Below are positions 10,471-22,119 of a stretch of DNA of 64,000 nucleotides, in pieces. The notes under the pieces were generated by a model that had not been told where the DNA came from, did no database searches, and worked only from the letters and a program-made list of their open reading frames with translations. Both the position numbers and the translations under genes were made by a program. Numbering within the stretch: position 1 is the first letter of the stretch; every line of letters begins with the position of its first letter. The stretch is from Synaphobranchus kaupii (lineage: Eukaryota > Chordata > Actinopteri > Anguilliformes > Synaphobranchidae): NCBI GenBank assembly GCA_029718625.1, contig CM056391.1, positions 4,240,933 to 4,304,932 of the forward strand, given 5' to 3'.

Positions 10471-11396
10471 GCTTTAGGGCAGTGTGCAGCGGTGGGCTTT
10501 AGGGCAGTGTGCAGCGGTGGGCTTTAGGGCAGTGTGCAGCGGTGGGCTTTAGGGCAGTGTGCAGCGGTGGGCTTTAGGGCAGCGTGCAGCGGGGGGCTTT
10601 AGGGCAGTGTGCAGTGGTGGGCTTTAGGGCAGCGTGCAGCGGGGGGCTTTAGGGCAGTGTGCAGCGGGGGGCTTTAGGGCAGTGTGCAGCGGTGGGCTTT
10701 AGGGCAGTGTGCAGCGGTGGGCTTTAGGGCAGCGTGCAGCGGGGGGCTTTAGGGCAGTGTGCAGTGGTGGGCTTTAGGGCAGCGTGTAGCGGTGGGCTTT
10801 AGGGCAGTGTGCAGCGGGGGGCTTTAGGGCAGTGTGCAGTGGTGGGCTTTAGGGCAGTGTGCAGCGGTGGGCTTTAGGGCAGCGTGCAGCGGGGGGCTTT
10901 AGGGCAGTGTGCAGCGGTGGGCTTTAGGGCAGTGTGCAGCGGTGGGCTTTAGGGCAGTGTGCAGCGGTGGGCTTTAGGGCAGTGTGCAGCGGTGGGCTTT
11001 AGGGCAGTGTGCAGCGGTGGGCTTTAGGGCAGTGTGCAGCGGTGGGCTTTAGGGCAGTGTGCAGCGGTGGGCTTTAGGGCAGTGTGCAGCGGTGGGCTTT
11101 AGGGCAGTGTGCAGCGGTGGGCTTTAGGGCAGTGTGCAGCAGGGGGCTTTAGGGCAGTGTGCAGCGGGGGGCTTTAGGGCAGTGTGCAGCGGTGGGCTTT
11201 AGGGCAGTGTGCAGCGGTGGGCTTTAGGGCAGTGTGCAGCGGTGGGCTTTAGGGCAGTGTGCAGCGGTGGGCTTTAGGGCAGCGTGTAGCGGTGGGCTTT
11301 AGGGCAGTGTGCAGCGGTGGGCTTTAGGGCAGCGTGCAGCGGTGGGCTTTAGGGCAGTGTGCAGCGGGGGGCTTTAGGGCAGTGTGCAGCAGGGGG
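10471..11396 (+). repeat. 25-bp minisatellite, left block (about 37 units)
   Basis: Unit GCTTTAGGGCAGTGTGCAGC plus GGTGG, repeated with almost no length change. Variation is nearly confined to two sites: T/C in AG(T/C)GTGCAGC and T/G in CGG(T/G)GGG. Each unit has a TTAGGG hexamer and a GGTGGG or GGGGGG run. Confidence 0.97.
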
Positions 11397-12473
11397 TGTG
11401 GGAATAAAAAAAGGCCCCTGGAACATTCAGGCAACAGACAGCAATAACAAGCTGAGAAGAATGCCATTAGAAACATTGTTGCAGGAGTAGAGAGAAAAGA
11501 CTCAGGAATGCAAGGGAGTTTTAGAAAGTCTCCAGAGAAACCAAACGGACCAACATGTTATTGAATAATCAAAATGTATGCCATAATCAGTTTATACGCC
11601 ATACGATCAAATGTAAATCAAGTTATATGTATACAGATGCACAATAAGTATATACCTAGGCAGTGGAAGTATGATCAATATAAAAGTGTGTATAATGATT
11701 AATCAGTAATGAACAACAAAGGAGGACTGTTATAACAAAGGAGGACTGTTAGGAGGGCAGATGCAGGTGCAAATGTAACCAAGGACACATACTGAGAGTT
11801 AGAGGATGTAGCCACACTTAATCTTTTAGAAAAGGAGGGTGCGAGCGGGTCTGAAATAATGGTAACAGAAATTGAAAAAGCACAAGCTCAAAATCGTAAA
11901 CAATAGTGACAAACTCGCTGACGTAGTCAATAAAATTAGGGGCAGGTTATGGGAGTGGGAAGCTCCGAAGCCCCACAAAGGGTGTACCTAGCAGAATGAT
12001 ATAAAGGTAGTTGTCAAAATCACATCAGTATTCTCATCTTCACTCATCCTTTTTCTTCATACTTTTGCTTCAACAACTGACCTGTGACACCTAGGTGGCT
12101 CACATACTGGAATACTCAGACTGGACGCTAACTCTCATGCACTAGCGCTCAAGTGACAGAGAAAAGACTTAGACAAAATCTGACAGAGAAAAGTGCGGCC
12201 TACGGGCTGCAGCTATTAGGCTGCCTCTAATAGGCTCACTGGAAACAAGATGATTTTTGCTTACATGTTTTATCTGCGCAGATCAACCTGGGTTATTGCA
12301 TGTATTCTCTTTTGAATTATATACAATAAATCCTGTTTGCATCAGACTCTGGAAGACCGTGTTATTTTGAGAAGTTTAAGAGAATAAGAGAATTGGACTT
12401 AAATGAAGGGTGAATACCTGAAACGTTCATTATCTGGCCTGGACTGATGAAGTGAAGGTATTTTTATCCTACA
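11397..12473 (+). mobile_element. Probable solo LTR inside the 25-bp minisatellite
   Basis: A 1077-bp unique block splits the minisatellite. It begins TGTGGGAATAAAA and ends TTTTTATCCTACA, imperfect inverted ends of TG...CA form, and lies between GGGG on each side. TATAAAGG at 12000 followed by AATAAA at 12325-12330 suits U3-R-U5 order. The GGGG duplication is weak evidence because the array is G-rich. No open frame of note. Confidence 0.6.
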
Positions 12474-12477
12474 GGGG

Positions 12478-13060
12478 TTTTAGGGCAGTGTGCAGCGGTG
12501 GGCTTTAGGGCAGTGTGCAGCGGGGGGCTTTAGGGCAGTGTGCAGCGGGGGGCTTTAGGGCAGTGTGCAGCGGGGGGCTTTAGGGCAGCGTGCAGCGGTG
12601 GGCTTTAGGGCAGCGTGCAGCGGTGGGCTTTAGGGCAGCGTGCAGCGGTGGGCTTTAGGGCAGCGTGCAGCGGGGGGCTTTAGGGCAGTGTGCAGCGGTG
12701 GGCTTTAGGGCAGCGTGCAGCGGTGGGCTTTAGGGCAGCGTGCAGCGGTGGGCTTTAGGGCAGCGTGCAGCGGTGGGCTTTAGGGCAGTGTGCAGCGGTG
12801 GGCTTTAGGGCAGTGTGCAGCGGTGGGCTTTAGGGCAGCGTGCAACGGTGGGCTTTAGGGCAGTGTGCAGTGGTGGGCTTTAGGGCAGTGTGCAGCGGTG
12901 GGCTTTAGGGCAGCGTGCAGCGGTGGGCTTTAGGGCAGTGTGCAGCGGGGGGCTTTAGGGCAGCGTGCAGCGGTGGGCTTTAGGGCAGCGTGCAGCGGTG
13001 GGCTTTAGGGCAGTGTGCAGCGGGGGGCTTTAGGGCCGTGTGCAGCGGTGGGCTTTAGGG
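12478..13060 (+). repeat. 25-bp minisatellite, right block (about 23 units)
   Basis: The same unit as 10471-11396, continuing after the 1.08-kb insertion and ending at 13060. CG variants (AGCGTGCAGC) look commoner here than in the left block. Confidence 0.97.
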
Positions 13061-13570
13061 GACTCTGGGTAATATTGTGTGGTTCAGTTTGTAAGGTGAA
13101 GGTCTGTGCGTTAAGTTATCTTTGTGTGTAAACAAATGTAATTTAATTCCGCTTATGATGCAAAACAAATTTCTGATCATACGATAAAGTATTATGTACT
13201 ACATGTATTGTACACACGACAGTGTGTGTGGTGTCCATTTGTGAGAGAGCATTTTGCAGTTGTTCCTGGGTGCATATTGCTGTGAAAATAACTGCAAGTG
13301 AAATTCAGATAGCACTCTTCCTGACAATGATTAATCGACTGCCATATTCTGTAGGGTATCATATGGCTTTACTGTAGATGCCACACAGTTCATCTTGGGT
13401 CATAGCTCAGTTCAGGTCATGATTCCACCATGTGATCCACATGTTTGTGAATGTAACGGATACAGTGGCATTTTCCAGACATTCGGTCTGTGACATCATA
13501 ATGCCTTCGTGATGCCACAGATTCTCGACTCACCAGATAGTCAGCTCCTGTGTTCCATCATCTTTGATTC
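13061..13570. other. No feature recognised
   Basis: Unique DNA between the minisatellite and the TTAA MITE. Confidence 0.5.
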
Positions 13571-13574
13571 TTAA

Positions 13575-13980
13575 AGGCCCACTCAGTAATTTTGGTCGCT
13601 AATCGACGAAACTGGTTTTTACTGAAACCAGCCGAAATACAATACAACAAAACCATTTCCAAGGTCAATATACTATCTATCTATCTGACAAGTGAGCACC
13701 AAGCAAAACGGAGGAGTGAGTGATAGGTTTGTTTCCATGGTGATGAGCTGAGCAATCACTACAAAAAAAAAATCGGATAATAAAAACAAAAAAGACTGAA
13801 ATGCGGAAGATGGACGATATTTATTTTAAGTACTTATTTTTCCTTTTGAAGTGCTTTTCACAAGGATCTTTGTCGATATATTTATTAGGATAATAATTCT
13901 ATACTATAGTACCATATCTCCTTTCTGCTCATTGTAAGCCATTAGCATTGTTTTAGAAACTGAAATTACTGAGTGGACCT
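13575..13980. mobile_element. TTAA-flanked MITE (piggyBac-like)
   Basis: Ends AGGCCCACTCAGTAATTTTG and, reversed, AGGTCCACTCAGTAATTTCA form inverted repeats. TTAA lies on both sides (13571-13574 and 13981-13984), the target of piggyBac-type transposases. No coding capacity in 406 bp. A solo LTR starts 12 bp further on. Confidence 0.75.
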
Positions 13981-13996
13981 TTAACTACTGTAAGTT

Positions 13997-14655
13997 TGTC
14001 ATGGTTTTTGAGCCTGCTTTTACCTTTCTGGCGGTTGTTGTGACTCTTGGCTGCTAGAGGGCACTTGTTTTTTCCTCCTTCCAGAGGCCAATTTATTTTG
14101 ATTGGTTTCAGCTGCATGCGGCTACTTAAGCTGGGCACTTCCTCTGATCCGTGCTTCAGTGTAAACTGATTACGCTCTAGCTGGTAATCTCGGTACAGGA
14201 ACTTGGTAGGAGACAACTAGTCTTTTCTGCTGTCTTTGCAAAAAGATACGTTGGACTTTCCTTTTATTTCAGCATTTATAGGATTTATTTATCTTTTTCT
14301 CCTCAGTTTCTTTCCTTGGTTTTCTCCTAGTCCTCTTTGAGGCTGTAACCTTCGTTACCTTTTTCTCCTGTCCCTCCTTTAATATTGGCTCAATCTATTT
14401 TGCATTGAGCTGGAGGTTCTCTCTCTCTTAGCTGACTGTTTTTACTCGTGTTTGAGTTAGCATTCGCCCTCTTTTCTGGGTAGTTTTCTGTTGGCTGATA
14501 CGCCAGGGGGTTAGCTCCCATAAGAGCACTTTTCTTTTCTGTCTGTGTTTCCTGTTTTCCCCCTTTGAAACTTGTGGTTACTCCACCTGTGTGGGTAGCT
14601 TTTAGATCCCCACTCTGGTCGCGTTTGGTTCTCCGACCCCTTCCCCGCCATCACA
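13997..14655 (+). mobile_element. Solo LTR with AAGTT target duplication
   Basis: 659 bp starting TGTCATGGTTTTTGAGCC and ending CCGCCATCACA, so TG...CA with short inverted ends. It is flanked by AAGTT at 13992-13996 and 14656-14660. A TATA-like TACTTAAG lies at 14123. Five-base duplications fit Ty3/gypsy-type elements or some endogenous retroviruses. Recombination between two LTRs would leave exactly this structure. Confidence 0.75.
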
Positions 14656-14660
14656 AAGTT

Positions 14661-15935
14661 CCTATTGATTCCGGAGTTTGCCGTTTCTAAGCTACTTTTA
14701 TTTCACTTTATGCAACAGTTAGATTCAACCATGCATTGTGATTGGCCGAGAGGCATTCGATGAGTGCCGATATAGAGTATAACATCAGTCGGACCTCATC
14801 GCCGGCCGGGATCGATCCGCTTCACGTCCTGCCCATGACCACAGCACACCCGTGCTAATATACACCATAGCATATACTCCCTCCTCGTGTGACACAGCTC
14901 AAATATACAGTAGCTATCTACGGCACAGAACATCCAATGCCAAAGTATCGTTCTTGGTCACACCCCAAACTGCAATGTTTGACCTGAATTCCTTAAGTAA
15001 ACATCCAGCTGTTAAAGCAGATATAGTGCCAAACACAACATTTTAGAAATGCGTTGGCTGTCTGTGTGAACTCTACTCGGCGTCTGTATAGGAGTGATTT
15101 GTTTGCTTAAATCGTGCTAAACATTGCTTTCTTTATTGCATCAGAATCTGAAGACACAGGACAGATTCGCATACAAACTGTTCGGGCAGCCAAAAGAATG
15201 GCATATCACAGTTACCCTCCTCTTAAAATTTTCTCCAAACACAAATGTTTTTACGGGTAGTGCTAGTGACAAAATTAATTGCTTTGGTACAAGCCAATAA
15301 TTATAACGATAACAAAAGCATGAAAAGCATACAATTATTCCCGTAATACATGCAGTGAAGGTTATATTACAAGTAATTTATTCATTACGGCTTTAAATAT
15401 TTAAATGCTTTCTGAAAAGCATGCAATTTCCTCCGTCAGATTACTATGCAGATTTGATGAATTCACACATTGCCATGACAACACTGGAACATTGTGGAAC
15501 AAGGAAAAGGCATAATTAAGCCTGCGACAGAGATATAAAAACCAGTGTTCAATTATGATTTCACCCCCTTGACAGGAACAAGGGAGCATTTAATTAGTTT
15601 GGGCATTTAATTTGCATGATGTTGTTGACACAGTTATAGAGTTTGAAGGCTAAGATCATACCGGGCCCGCTGCGTGGTCTTTCAGACCTCAATTGTGCAG
15701 AGTAGATTTAATTGGCTTTTACATTATAGTCTTTTGTGTTTGTTTCGTTTTGAAAAGCCTTTTACTGTCCAGCTTCTCGTTTCACCCCAACTTCGAATGG
15801 GGAGGTGTAGCTGTAGTTCTGTCCTACAGATATTTCCTGTGTGAATTCGGGAGGGGACACAGCCACGCCCGAGGCCACACCCAAAGCACATGCAGGTAGC
15901 CATCATTTATTTTCACTCTGAAGGAGTGGGAGTCT
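14661..15935. other. Repeat-poor AT-rich interval, possible conserved non-coding DNA
   Basis: Holds a perfect POU octamer ATTTGCAT at 15610-15617 with nearby TTTAATTAG and TTTAAT motifs. No mobile element or tandem repeat is visible. Conservation cannot be judged here. Confidence 0.3.
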
Positions 15936-16313
15936 GTGGACTGAATATGATCCCTTCACTCCTCTGAGGGCACATTTTGGCAATTATTTGAGTCAAAAAG
16001 TTTTTAAGTGGACGACTTTTTCCTCACAAATGGGGGCACTTAAAATCCCCGGATGAAAACCTTATTTCCGTGGTTTTGTTGAGGGGATTCAGGAGCACGC
16101 TCATCCGACAATTTCAGTAAACCGCAAGTGAAAACTACAACAACTTGTAGTACAAGAGCAGGACATATTACAAACTACTTCCTCACTAGTTCGGAAAGAG
16201 TTTTGCAGGATTTCTTTTGCACACTGCTTGCAAAGTGAGGGGAGAGGGCACATAGTAGACAGGGGTCTGAGTGGACAAGGGACAGGGGGCAGGGATCATA
16301 TTCGATCATGGCC
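15936..16313. mobile_element. Fold-back MITE family A, copy 1
   Basis: The right end GGGATCATATTCGATCATGG and left end GAATATGATCCC are inverted. The interior shares GGATTTCTTT(T/C)(G/A)CACTGCTTGC, CACTTTGCAAGCAG and a CAAGTTGTAGTA/TACTACAAGTTG segment with 52134-52540 in the opposite orientation. An internal GTGGACAAGGGACAGGG run is the unexpanded form of the tandem repeat in copy 2. Confidence 0.75.
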
Positions 16314-16439
16314 CGAGTCGCGACTGAGTGACAGAACAATCTGCAGACTGAATGCCCTCCCTCATTGGATACAGATTCAGCCAATCACACAACCAGACTG
16401 CCAGGTTCATTTGGCCTTGGCGTGGCCAGGATTCATACA

Positions 16440-16765
16440 GGATGACAGAATGCGTCACTGTACCCAGTGGCTACCTGTATCACATCAAACTCAAAACAGT
16501 GGTGCTGGCCTACTGGACCACCGAAGGGACCGCACCCTTCGATCCTTCAGAAGATCAGACCGTACACACCAGCGAGACCGCTCAGGACGTCTGGCTCCTC
16601 CCCCTTTCCGAGCACGTGCTCGCCGCCCACATTGGCTCCTTGTTCTGGCCCCGTGGTGCTGGAATGAGCTTCAGACGGTGGTCAGAACAGCAGAGACGTT
16701 GGCCATCTTCTGACGCAGATTTAAGGCCCACCTCTTCATCCTGCACCTCTGTTGTTCCTCCACCC
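16440..16765 (+). pseudogene. Degenerate LINE reverse-transcriptase C-terminal fragment
   Basis: Frame-broken remnants: QWLPV at about 16460, IKLKTVVLAYWT at about 16482, then WNELQTVVRTAETLAIF at about 16661-16710 and RRFKAHLF (after a stop) to about 16738. They line up with the W-LPV--RI-FK---LAYK and WNELP--VR-A-SL--FK--LKT-LF signatures of L2/Rex-like LINE ORF2 ends, from memory. It has shifts between frames and an in-frame stop, so it is dead. It starts about 130 bp after the MITE at 15936-16313. Confidence 0.6.
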
Positions 16766-17631
16766 TAACCATCCCTAGAACTTTTACCAGCCCTCACACC
16801 TGCATAGGTAACCTAAGGGCCTGTGGTTCTTTGCTTTTGTATAAGGTAGTTTAATACTCATCAGGGTAGTACTGTCCTTCTTTGTACAAGTGTTTAATTA
16901 TGAATAAGGTTGCTGAAAATTTGTCAATCAGGTTCTCTCATGAGACGATACTTCCCCATCTAGGGAATTACTTCACATTGATTCCTGATCTTTGCTCTTG
17001 TTCTCACAGTAGAAGTCACTGTGGACAAGAGCTGCTCTTAAATGCTAGTAATGTCATGTGATGCAACGTAATAACAGCAGTGGGAATGGCCTGGTTCGCT
17101 CAGCATTTTTCCTTAATGTCGACTTGCACGTCTGTTTATTTTAAATGCAGTATATACAAACGCATTTTGGCAAGTTCATTTCGGTGAACTGTGAGCTCGC
17201 CAAACTCAAACCGAGTTTGTAAAGAGAATGAAAAATACTAAGCATTTAGCCTAATCTCCAAGACAAAGGTTAAAGATAACGTTAGACGTTAATGTTGATC
17301 GTACCCAGGCCGAACCTTCATTTTCCTTAATCCCCGAGCCGCCATGACTATAATTATTCAGAATTTTGTCAACAATGATGAAATTTTAAAATGTTCACTT
17401 AAAAACAAGTGAATGGCCTCTCTTCACTTTTTTTGTTTCTTGTTTATGGTTTACTTTGCAGTCAGATGAAGGGCATTCAAGGGCGATGACTGGAAAACAC
17501 AAACAGGTAAACAACCCAACTCCCTCCTCGCACGATGTAAAACAGTTGGCGAAGACACTTGAAAAACATAGGATAAACAAACCCGAGGTTGCTGAATAAT
17601 ACATTTTGAACAGGTTTTTTTATTTTTTATT
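16766..17631. other. No feature recognised
   Basis: Intronic DNA after the LINE fragment; nothing structured. Confidence 0.5.
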
Positions 17632-17654
17632 GGGGGGGGGGGGGGGGGGGGGGG
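17632..17654 (+). repeat. Poly-G tract of 23 bases
   Basis: Uninterrupted G run directly after a T-rich stretch; in COL25A1 RNA it would be poly-C. Length in the assembly may be inaccurate. Confidence 0.9.
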
Positions 17655-18355
17655 TTTGAGGAGTTTGTTTGTGAGAAAGAAGCTAATTTGTTAGCGCTTT
17701 GCAGCTTCAATCAGCACTATAATCAACACCAGTGTGCATTAGCACATCCTTAATGGATGCTAATCCATGCAGGCACACGCCTTAATCTTAAAGAGCGATT
17801 CATTAACAGCCAAGCTCAGTTACACTACAAATGAACATTTTTAATACGCCGCTGTGGAGAAGGGAAAAACGAAACGTGCGTTTAGAGCAGGGCTCGGAGT
17901 GTTGAGCGCTCACGGTACGGTTCTCCATGGAAACTGGACCGCCAGAGCCAGGGTCTTCCTCTGACTCCGCTCTATGCAAACTTAGCTGTAGTTTCCGGAC
18001 TGAAACGAAGCAGCTGGTGACACCGCGTGTTTCGGAGGAGAACCGTGGATGTCTACACTCTCCAAAATCGGTGGTGGGGGGGGATTCACGCATAAACGAG
18101 GGTGTGGTTGCAGATAATTGGACTTTCCAAATTAGGATTGGAATTGGACCACCCTAATTTGTTCAGCCCCACATTGGGCATCAAATTAATAAAAAAATAT
18201 ATAAAAAACGTTAAAATGAAAAATGAACAGGTTCCATTCATAAGGCCTGTGACTGCTCCACTGACCTTTCAGTGCATTTTGTAGTGAAACAACATTAACG
18301 TCGATCACGTGGTAATATCTCCATCCCTGCTCCACCCAGAGAGCAGTCCCAAAGG
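17655..18355. other. No feature recognised
   Basis: Short chance frames on both strands at 17803-18284; no domain or splice context. Confidence 0.5.
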
Positions 18356-18510
18356 GTCTGCAGACAGTTTTTGTTTTCACCCTCAAATTAGAAAGCAATT
18401 TAAACCCATGAAATCTGGTGAGGAGACCGGTGTAATTAACTGCTATTATTGATCGATGGAGTGCTGAGTAACAACTAAATCCTGGACCAGGGTAGGCCGT
18501 CCTTGACTTT
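18356..18510. repeat. Dispersed repeat family D, copy 2
   Basis: TTTTTGTTTTCACCCTCAAA, TGTAATTAACTGCT and GAGTGCTGAGTAACAACTAA, then CTGGACCAGGG, run parallel to the copy at 245-440. Confidence 0.5.
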
Positions 18511-19429
18511 GTTCCCATTCAAGAGTCAACTCGATGCCCCCAAAACCTTTTCAAAATCCAAAATGGTTCTCATATTTAATTTTTTCTTAAAAACAATTTT
18601 AACAGGTGACTTCCATGTCTTATAAAAATCGAATACCTCATTCACACACAAAACCCGGGATTGACATGGCATATTCAACCCACGTTTGACCCATTCAAAC
18701 CACACGTAAGTACCGGGTCCTTGCAAGATCCAGGTTCACAAGTTTACTTCTGTACATGTTTTCCTGCTAATACATGTAGTTTGGTAGCCAGCTGGCTCGC
18801 GGATAGAATGTAGTTTGCCATTACGCTGGCCTAACCCAGTATGCTAGCTCCTGAATTGATAGCCCAGTAATGTGCTCCAAGTCTTGGACATGCTTTTATG
18901 AGAAAACTGGAACAAAATGTTTTCACTAACATATTATTTGTTAATAGTCTATTCCCCGTTACATAGCCTATTTACCTGTAGGCTATGTAACATGAATAGC
19001 CTACGGTTTCCATTATTTATATAAATGTTTCGGAACACTGTTTCTGCACAACTTAGACATGACAAGATTGAGGGTCAGTCAGATAACCACCAGACACTGT
19101 AATGGGAGGTTTTGTGGGGGTTGTGATCAGAGCAAAAACAACCAGACGGCCACCAGTGCAATAAAATGAGCAGTGAGCTTCTGTTGTGGCCTGTCAATCA
19201 AACAGACAGGTCAAAGGTTAAATACCATCCTGTTGTGGGGCAAACAAGGGCTGCAGGGGTCCACAGGGCATCTAAGTGGCACGCACGCACGCACGCAACT
19301 AGTTTTCATAGACACCACAAAGCAGTTATTTGTCATTTCTATGGAAGTGAAGGCCACACTGATCTCAGATCAGTAGACTGATATCTGGGTCAGCTTGTGG
19401 CACAGTCGGGTCTAAATGTAACCCAGCGA
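18511..19429. other. No gene; one perfect hairpin
   Basis: Besides 18958-18991 there is a short (GCAC)n run at 19279-19298 and a GGCCTGTCAATCAAACAGAC block shared with 22098. Confidence 0.5.
18958..18991. other. Perfect 13-bp hairpin
   Basis: GTTACATAGCCTA, an 8-nt loop, then TAGGCTATGTAAC, fully complementary. It may be a tiny MITE remnant. Confidence 0.75.
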
Positions 19430-19800
19430 AATAGCTGCTGTAATCCCAGGCTGAAGCTCCTAGCTCGGATTTCCACACGGCTCCTGTAATTGCGATTCCC
19501 AGCCGCCACCTGCTTCCGCTAATCCCTGCAGCGCTACCGGGGATACGGATACCGGCCGCGGGATTCCCGAGGCTGCGACCGCAGCGATCTGACACGCCGA
19601 CGTGCGCGCCGTACATCTCCGGTCTCCGACCTGGTAAACGGACGCTTTTCCCTCTGATTTACGGCTCCGCACATCCCCGCCCAGGCCCTGCGGGAAACCG
19701 TCACCGTCTCCGGCTCTAAACACGGCCCAATCGTCCGCTTCGCCATTCCGTATCGGTTTTCCCCGGAGCGGTCCAGCAGCGAGAGGGGGAAACACCAGGA
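19430..19800. promoter_or_regulatory. CpG-rich patch inside intron 2
   Basis: CpG pairs are clearly denser than in the surroundings (runs such as GATACGGATACCGGCCGCGG and CGACGTGCGCGCCGTACATC). Open frames of about 110 codons on the minus strand come from the GC content. A CpG island with an alternative promoter, or an old GC-rich repeat, are both possible. Confidence 0.35.
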
Positions 19801-19846
19801 CATCACAAACTCACTCAAGCCAACCCTCAGGGTGCAGTGCAGCTCT

Positions 19847-19892
19847 AACTGCCACTTTTTCCAACTGCCACTTTTTCCAACTGCCACTTTTT
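19847..19892 (+). repeat. Three copies of a 16-bp unit
   Basis: AACTGCCACTTTTTCC repeated three times. Confidence 0.9.
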
Positions 19893-20529
19893 ATTCACCC
19901 ACAATTAGGCAACACATTAGACACATTAAAAAGCAATGAATATTTCATAATATCGCCATTTAACTGCAATTTAATGACATGCTATTTAATTTCTGTAAGA
20001 TATATACACACACACACATCTTACAGGCATACTGTATAATACAGGCATACATGCATTAGTTTCTGATGTCTCAAATAAACATGGCATTAAAGGAATTTTT
20101 TTTTTTTTTAATCTACAACAGCCAATGCCCAAGTGTGTGACATAGCATATAGATGGTATATTCATGAGTATGAACCCGTTTTAATTGCTTTAGTTATGGC
20201 TTATCAATTCAGAATGGAGACAGATTTTTAGATTAAAATCTCAAACAGCCGAAGACTGTTTTGTGTCGACCCACAATGGGCCATTGAAAGAGGCAATGAG
20301 TCTCAATGTAGTAAAACGGAGGGGAACGGGCAAAATTACTGAAGAGGGTTCGTGACCCGCCTGCCCCGGAAATAACAGCGAGGGTCGAAACCTAATCATC
20401 CCGCTGTGCCGTTAGCGCAAACAGCATCCCGCCATCAAAGCATTCCGCTGTCCCGCCAAACGCATCTCTCTGTCTGTCAGTGACCACACCGTAGGGAAAC
20501 AACGCAGCTTCACTCACTCACCGGTCACA

Positions 20530-20580
20530 AGTACATTTATATTTACATTTTATCCAGAGCGGTTTACAATTATGCACAAA
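20530..20580 (-). mobile_element. V-SINE-like 3' tail fragment, diverged
   Basis: TATTTACATTTTATCCAGAG followed by CGGTTTACAATTATGCAC keeps the TTATCCAGAGCG core. Confidence 0.45.
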
Positions 20581-20764
20581 GGAAAAAGCCTAAATTTGTA
20601 AATCACCAACATTCCAAGTAGCAATTAATGAGAGTGTAATAGAACAATCTTCAGGGGACCCCTAGCTACTTTAGAAACTGAAGATTCATTTTTAATATGA
20701 ATGCAGGAATGGAAAAACCCATTTTCAAATGACAAAAGTCCCATTTTAAGACGCTATAGATTAG

Positions 20765-20860
20765 GGGTGTCCAATCTTATCTGAAGAGGGCCGATGTGGG
20801 TGCAGGTTTTTGTTTTAGCCCAGCACTAAGACACCACTCCCTTAATGACCCGACTCAGAT
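20765..20860. mobile_element. hAT-like non-autonomous element, one end
   Basis: GGGGTGTCCAATCTTATCTG, AGAGGGCCGATGTGGGTGCA and GGTTTTTGTTTTAGCCCAG have the layout of common fish hAT MITE termini. A matching opposite end was not found. Confidence 0.45.
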
Positions 20861-22119
20861 TTAAAATGCATTCTCCCAGCTCAGCAAATGAGGGGTTTTT
20901 CAGACTGAGTTAACAGTCATCACCATGGTGACCTCTGGACTAATCAGACAGTCAGTGAGTTTAAATTAATTTCCAAACTTCAGCAAATGATAGTTTTCCT
21001 TAGTCGGAGCACCGTTAGGTCCACCTCGGGACCAAGACCGAAAGAAGTGCCGGCATTGAGCAGTCAAAGCAGACATCTCACAGCTAATGTCAACGTAAGC
21101 CTTTAAATACCACCAAGGAAATGAGTCATTTCTACATTTTCCGTCAAAAAAAAACACCTCAACATTCACCTTTTTCCCTCCGTTTTCAGAAGCACAAAGA
21201 ACTTGAGTGTCTCCAATTCTTTGGAATTGTCAGTGGCGTTTAACGAACACGTTTAGCTAATGGAGCAATCGCACGGTATAACAACGGCTTTCCTGTCACG
21301 GCCTCAAAGCGGTTACCTCACAGAACACTTTTATGGCACGGCCATAGGGCTTTGCTACGTAAATGGAAATCATAAACACACGGGAGTGCCACCAGGGCAT
21401 AAATATTAACAAGAACCATCGAGTCTCCACCTCAAACTCGAGAACAAACCCCATTTTCATCCCCCTCCACTTCACTCCAGGACAGCCAGAGATAATTACT
21501 TCTTTTTTTTGCCAAAAAGACATCCTGCCATATCCTGTCACCCGCCCCCACTACCTGAAATAGCCATTACTCATGCGACCAGCCCCGAGATTCCATTCCG
21601 AACTCCCGTAGTGTGTACAGGACTTATTTTTCGGACCGCCTAAGTGATGTCATCATGCGCGACGGAGTGCTGGCGGTCATGAAACAAGAGGAATGAGACT
21701 CGTGCCCTCCTGTCAGACTATTTCGGATCTTAAAAGCGACAGATTCCTGTTGCAACAAAGATGGTGAATCCCGCATTGCAAGCCTCTGAAAAAGGGGCAA
21801 TAAAATACAATCTTTGGTCAAATTCTAGTAAGAGAACAATACTCAAGGGGCTATTCAGAAAGAAAAATAACTACATTTAAGTGCCATTTTTAATGGGTTA
21901 TCCAAAGTCTGGCGAAATTGAACTCAGAGTTCAGAGTTTTAGGGGTTAAGTCTTACTCAGCGGTCCAGGGCAGGTGTTGAGGGGGGTATCAGTGGGATTG
22001 GGGAAGCGCAGTGTGTATTTGTGTTGCTTGGCGAGGGAACACTCGGTGTTTAGAGAACTTTCGGCAGAGGGACAGAGGTGAGCATTTACTTCCTGTGTGG
22101 CCTGTCAATCAAACTGACC
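20861..22119. other. No feature recognised
   Basis: Unique intronic DNA. Confidence 0.5.

Noticed and set aside
14780..14850. Possible tRNA-like segment on the minus strand
   Set aside because: GGATCGATCCCGGCC resembles a B box loosely, but no stem pairs can be drawn with confidence.
16228..16713. 161-codon plus-strand frame
   Set aside because: It joins parts of a MITE and a frame-shifted LINE fragment; not a continuous gene.
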